A stretch of 6,632 nucleotides of DNA from Burkholderiales bacterium (GTDB lineage Bacteria > Pseudomonadota > Gammaproteobacteria > Burkholderiales > Usitatibacteraceae): NCBI GenBank assembly GCA_025936275.1, contig JAICTR010000172.1, positions 1 to 6,632 on the forward strand. Reading direction: 5' to 3'. The position numbers and the translations under genes were made by a program. Shown in pieces: positions 5,389 to 6,632 of the stretch. Below the pieces are notes generated by a model, which did no database searches, had not been told where the DNA came from, and saw only the letters and a program-made list of their open reading frames with translations. The stretch's first letter is position 1. Each line of letters starts with the position of its first letter.

Positions 5389-6632
5389 GTGGCGGCAGGC
5401 AACGCGGCACCGATATTGATCGCGGGCGGTGGCATCGGCGGGCTCGCCGCGGCCCTCGCGCTCGCGCGCGCCGGCCGCGAGGTGCGCGTGCTCGAGCAGT
5501 CGGCCGCGATCGGCGAGATCGGCGCCGGCATCCAGCTCGGGCCCAACGCGTTCTCCGCGTTCGATGCGCTCGGCGTGGGCGAGCGGGCGCGCGAGCAGGC
5601 CGTGTACACCGACGACATCATCATGATGGACGCGGTGGACGAGTCGGAGGTCGCGCGCGTGCCGATGGGCGCGGCGTTCCGCGCGCGCTTCGGCAACCCG
5701 TATGCGGTGAGCCATCGCGCCGATGTGCATCTCTCGCTCCACGAGGCGGTCGAGGCGAGCGAGCGCATCGACCTGGTGACCTCGTGCCACGTGGTGCACG
5801 TGGACCAGGACGAGGCCGGCGTCACGGCGATCGATTCGCAGGGGCGCACGTACCGCGGCGCCGCGTTGATCGGCTGCGACGGCGTGAAGTCCACGGTGCG
5901 CCAGCAATACGTGAACGATCCCGTGCGGGTATCGGGGCATGTGGTGTATCGCGCGGTCGCCGATGCGCGCGATTTTCCCGAGGACCTCAAGCTCAACGCG
6001 CCGTGCCTCTGGGCGGGCCCCGATTGCCACCTCGTGCACTACCCGCTGCGCGGCGGCGAGCAGTACAACGTGGTGGTCACCTTCCACAGCCGCGATCCCG
6101 AGGAATGGGGCGTCACCGACGGCAGCCGCGAAGAGGTGCTGGGATATTTCCAGGGCATCGGCGCGCGCCCGCGGCGCCTGCTCGACATGCCGAAGAGCTG
6201 GCGGCGCTGGGCGACCGCGGATCGCGAGCCCATCGCGCGCTGGACCTTCGGCCGCGTGACGCTCCTGGGCGACGCGGCGCACCCGATGATGCAGTACCTC
6301 GCGCAGGGCGCCTGCATGGCGCTCGAGGACGCGGTGACGCTCGGCGCGGCGCTCGCCGCGGAAGGCGGCGACCTCGCGCGCGGCTTCGCGCGCTACGAAC
6401 GCTCGCGGGTGGCCCGCACCGCCCGCGCCGTGCTCATGACGCGCGAGATGGGTCGCATCTACCATGCGAAGGGCGTCGAGCGCCTGGTGCGAAACGAGCT
6501 CTGGAAGGGCCGCGCCGCGCCGCGCCATTACGATGCGCTGGAGTGGCTGTACGGATGGAAGGTGGAGAATTGCCTGAAGGATGAGCTGGGTCCCCGATGC
6601 CTCGGGGACGACGGGAGTCGGCATGAATACCC
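5389..6632 (+). CDS. FAD-dependent aromatic monooxygenase, 3-hydroxybenzoate 6-hydroxylase-like (3' end outside window)
   Basis: GTG 5389 is the only reasonable start: an in-frame TAA lies at 5353-5355 and GAAGG (5379-5383) sits 5 nt upstream. The frame is open for 414 codons to the edge. Group A flavoprotein hydroxylase motifs are present: GGGIGG (13-18) with E36 for FAD, DGVKSTVR (D164), and GDAAHPMMQYLAQGACMALEDA (D295). GEIGAGIQLGPNAF and CHLVHYPLRGGE are typical of 3-hydroxybenzoate 6-hydroxylases. H214, Y218 and Q302 match, one position shifted, the active-site His213, Tyr217 and Gln301 of the Rhodococcus enzyme as I remember it. The expected reaction is 3-hydroxybenzoate + NADH + O2 to gentisate, in the cytoplasm. 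A salicylate 1-hydroxylase or another benzoate hydroxylase is less likely. Homologues have about 400 residues and end near the WLYGW motif, so the stop should lie just right of the window or the tail is unusual. No gentisate dioxygenase or regulator is visible. Confidence 0.88.
   Translation, partial: MAAGNAAPILIAGGGIGGLAAALALARAGREVRVLEQSAAIGEIGAGIQLGPNAFSAFDALGVGERAREQAVYTDDIIMMDAVDESEVARVPMGAAFRARFGNPYAVSHRADVHLSLHEAVEASERIDLVTSCHVVHVDQDEAGVTAIDSQGRTYRGAALIGCDGVKSTVRQQYVNDPVRVSGHVVYRAVADARDFPEDLKLNAPCLWAGPDCHLVHYPLRGGEQYNVVVTFHSRDPEEWGVTDGSREEVLGYFQGIGARPRRLLDMPKSWRRWATADREPIARWTFGRVTLLGDAAHPMMQYLAQGACMALEDAVTLGAALAAEGGDLARGFARYERSRVARTARAVLMTREMGRIYHAKGVERLVRNELWKGRAAPRHYDALEWLYGWKVENCLKDELGPRCLGDDGSRHEY
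6590..6609. repeat. GC-rich 8-bp hairpin near the right edge
   Basis: GTCCCCGA (6590-6597) pairs perfectly with TCGGGGAC (6602-6609) around the loop TGCC. It lies inside the open frame of the monooxygenase, just after the expected end of the conserved domain, and is not followed by a T-run within the window. A GGGAG at 6613-6617 and an ATG at 6623 follow it, a possible start of another gene. Its role is unknown. Confidence 0.5.

Noticed and set aside
3644..5410. 588-codon open frame on the minus strand opposite the PilZ-like gene
   Set aside because: It has Arg/Ala/His-rich composition with no domain and lies across two plus-strand genes, the usual antisense shadow in high-GC DNA. The same applies to the minus-strand frame at 5248-6624.

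Overview
This 6.6-kb window is very GC-rich and strongly codon-biased toward G/C in third positions. The tRNA-Phe sequence, a short FimV-type protein and a 3-hydroxybenzoate 6-hydroxylase-type monooxygenase together suggest a betaproteobacterium, probably of the Burkholderiales or a relative. That placement is an inference from family resemblance; no search was run.

Layout. Positions 1-785 (minus strand, running off the left edge) encode an AbrB-family integral membrane protein. A divergent plus-strand promoter (about 800-829) drives a complete tRNA-Phe(GAA) gene at 875-950 with encoded CCA. Just downstream lies a damaged second copy of the tRNA 3' end (992-1018), separated from the first by a 14-bp-stem hairpin. 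Three co-directional genes follow: a FimV-like membrane protein (1228-2928), a small soluble TPR-type protein (3156-3800), and a 509-residue protein with a PilZ-like signature (3797-5326). The last two overlap by ATGA. After a 62-bp gap comes a FAD-dependent aromatic-ring monooxygenase (5389 to the right edge) that most resembles 3-hydroxybenzoate 6-hydroxylase.

How the genes may work together. The C-terminal cytoplasmic domain of the FimV-like protein and the middle of the next protein align without gaps over 87 residues, with 32 identities by hand count. The second gene therefore looks like a free-standing paralogue of the FimV cytoplasmic domain. The third protein carries RxxxR and DxSxxG motifs in the order expected of a PilZ c-di-GMP-binding domain, with a long spacer. 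A FimV-like envelope scaffold, a soluble homologue of its domain and a possible c-di-GMP sensor could form one unit concerned with cell poles, pili or surface behaviour; this is inference. The AbrB-family protein and the monooxygenase look like independent neighbours.

The least ordinary parts are the FimV/TPR/PilZ-like cluster and the duplicated tRNA 3' end with its palindromes. No phage, transposase, CRISPR array or toxin gene was seen.
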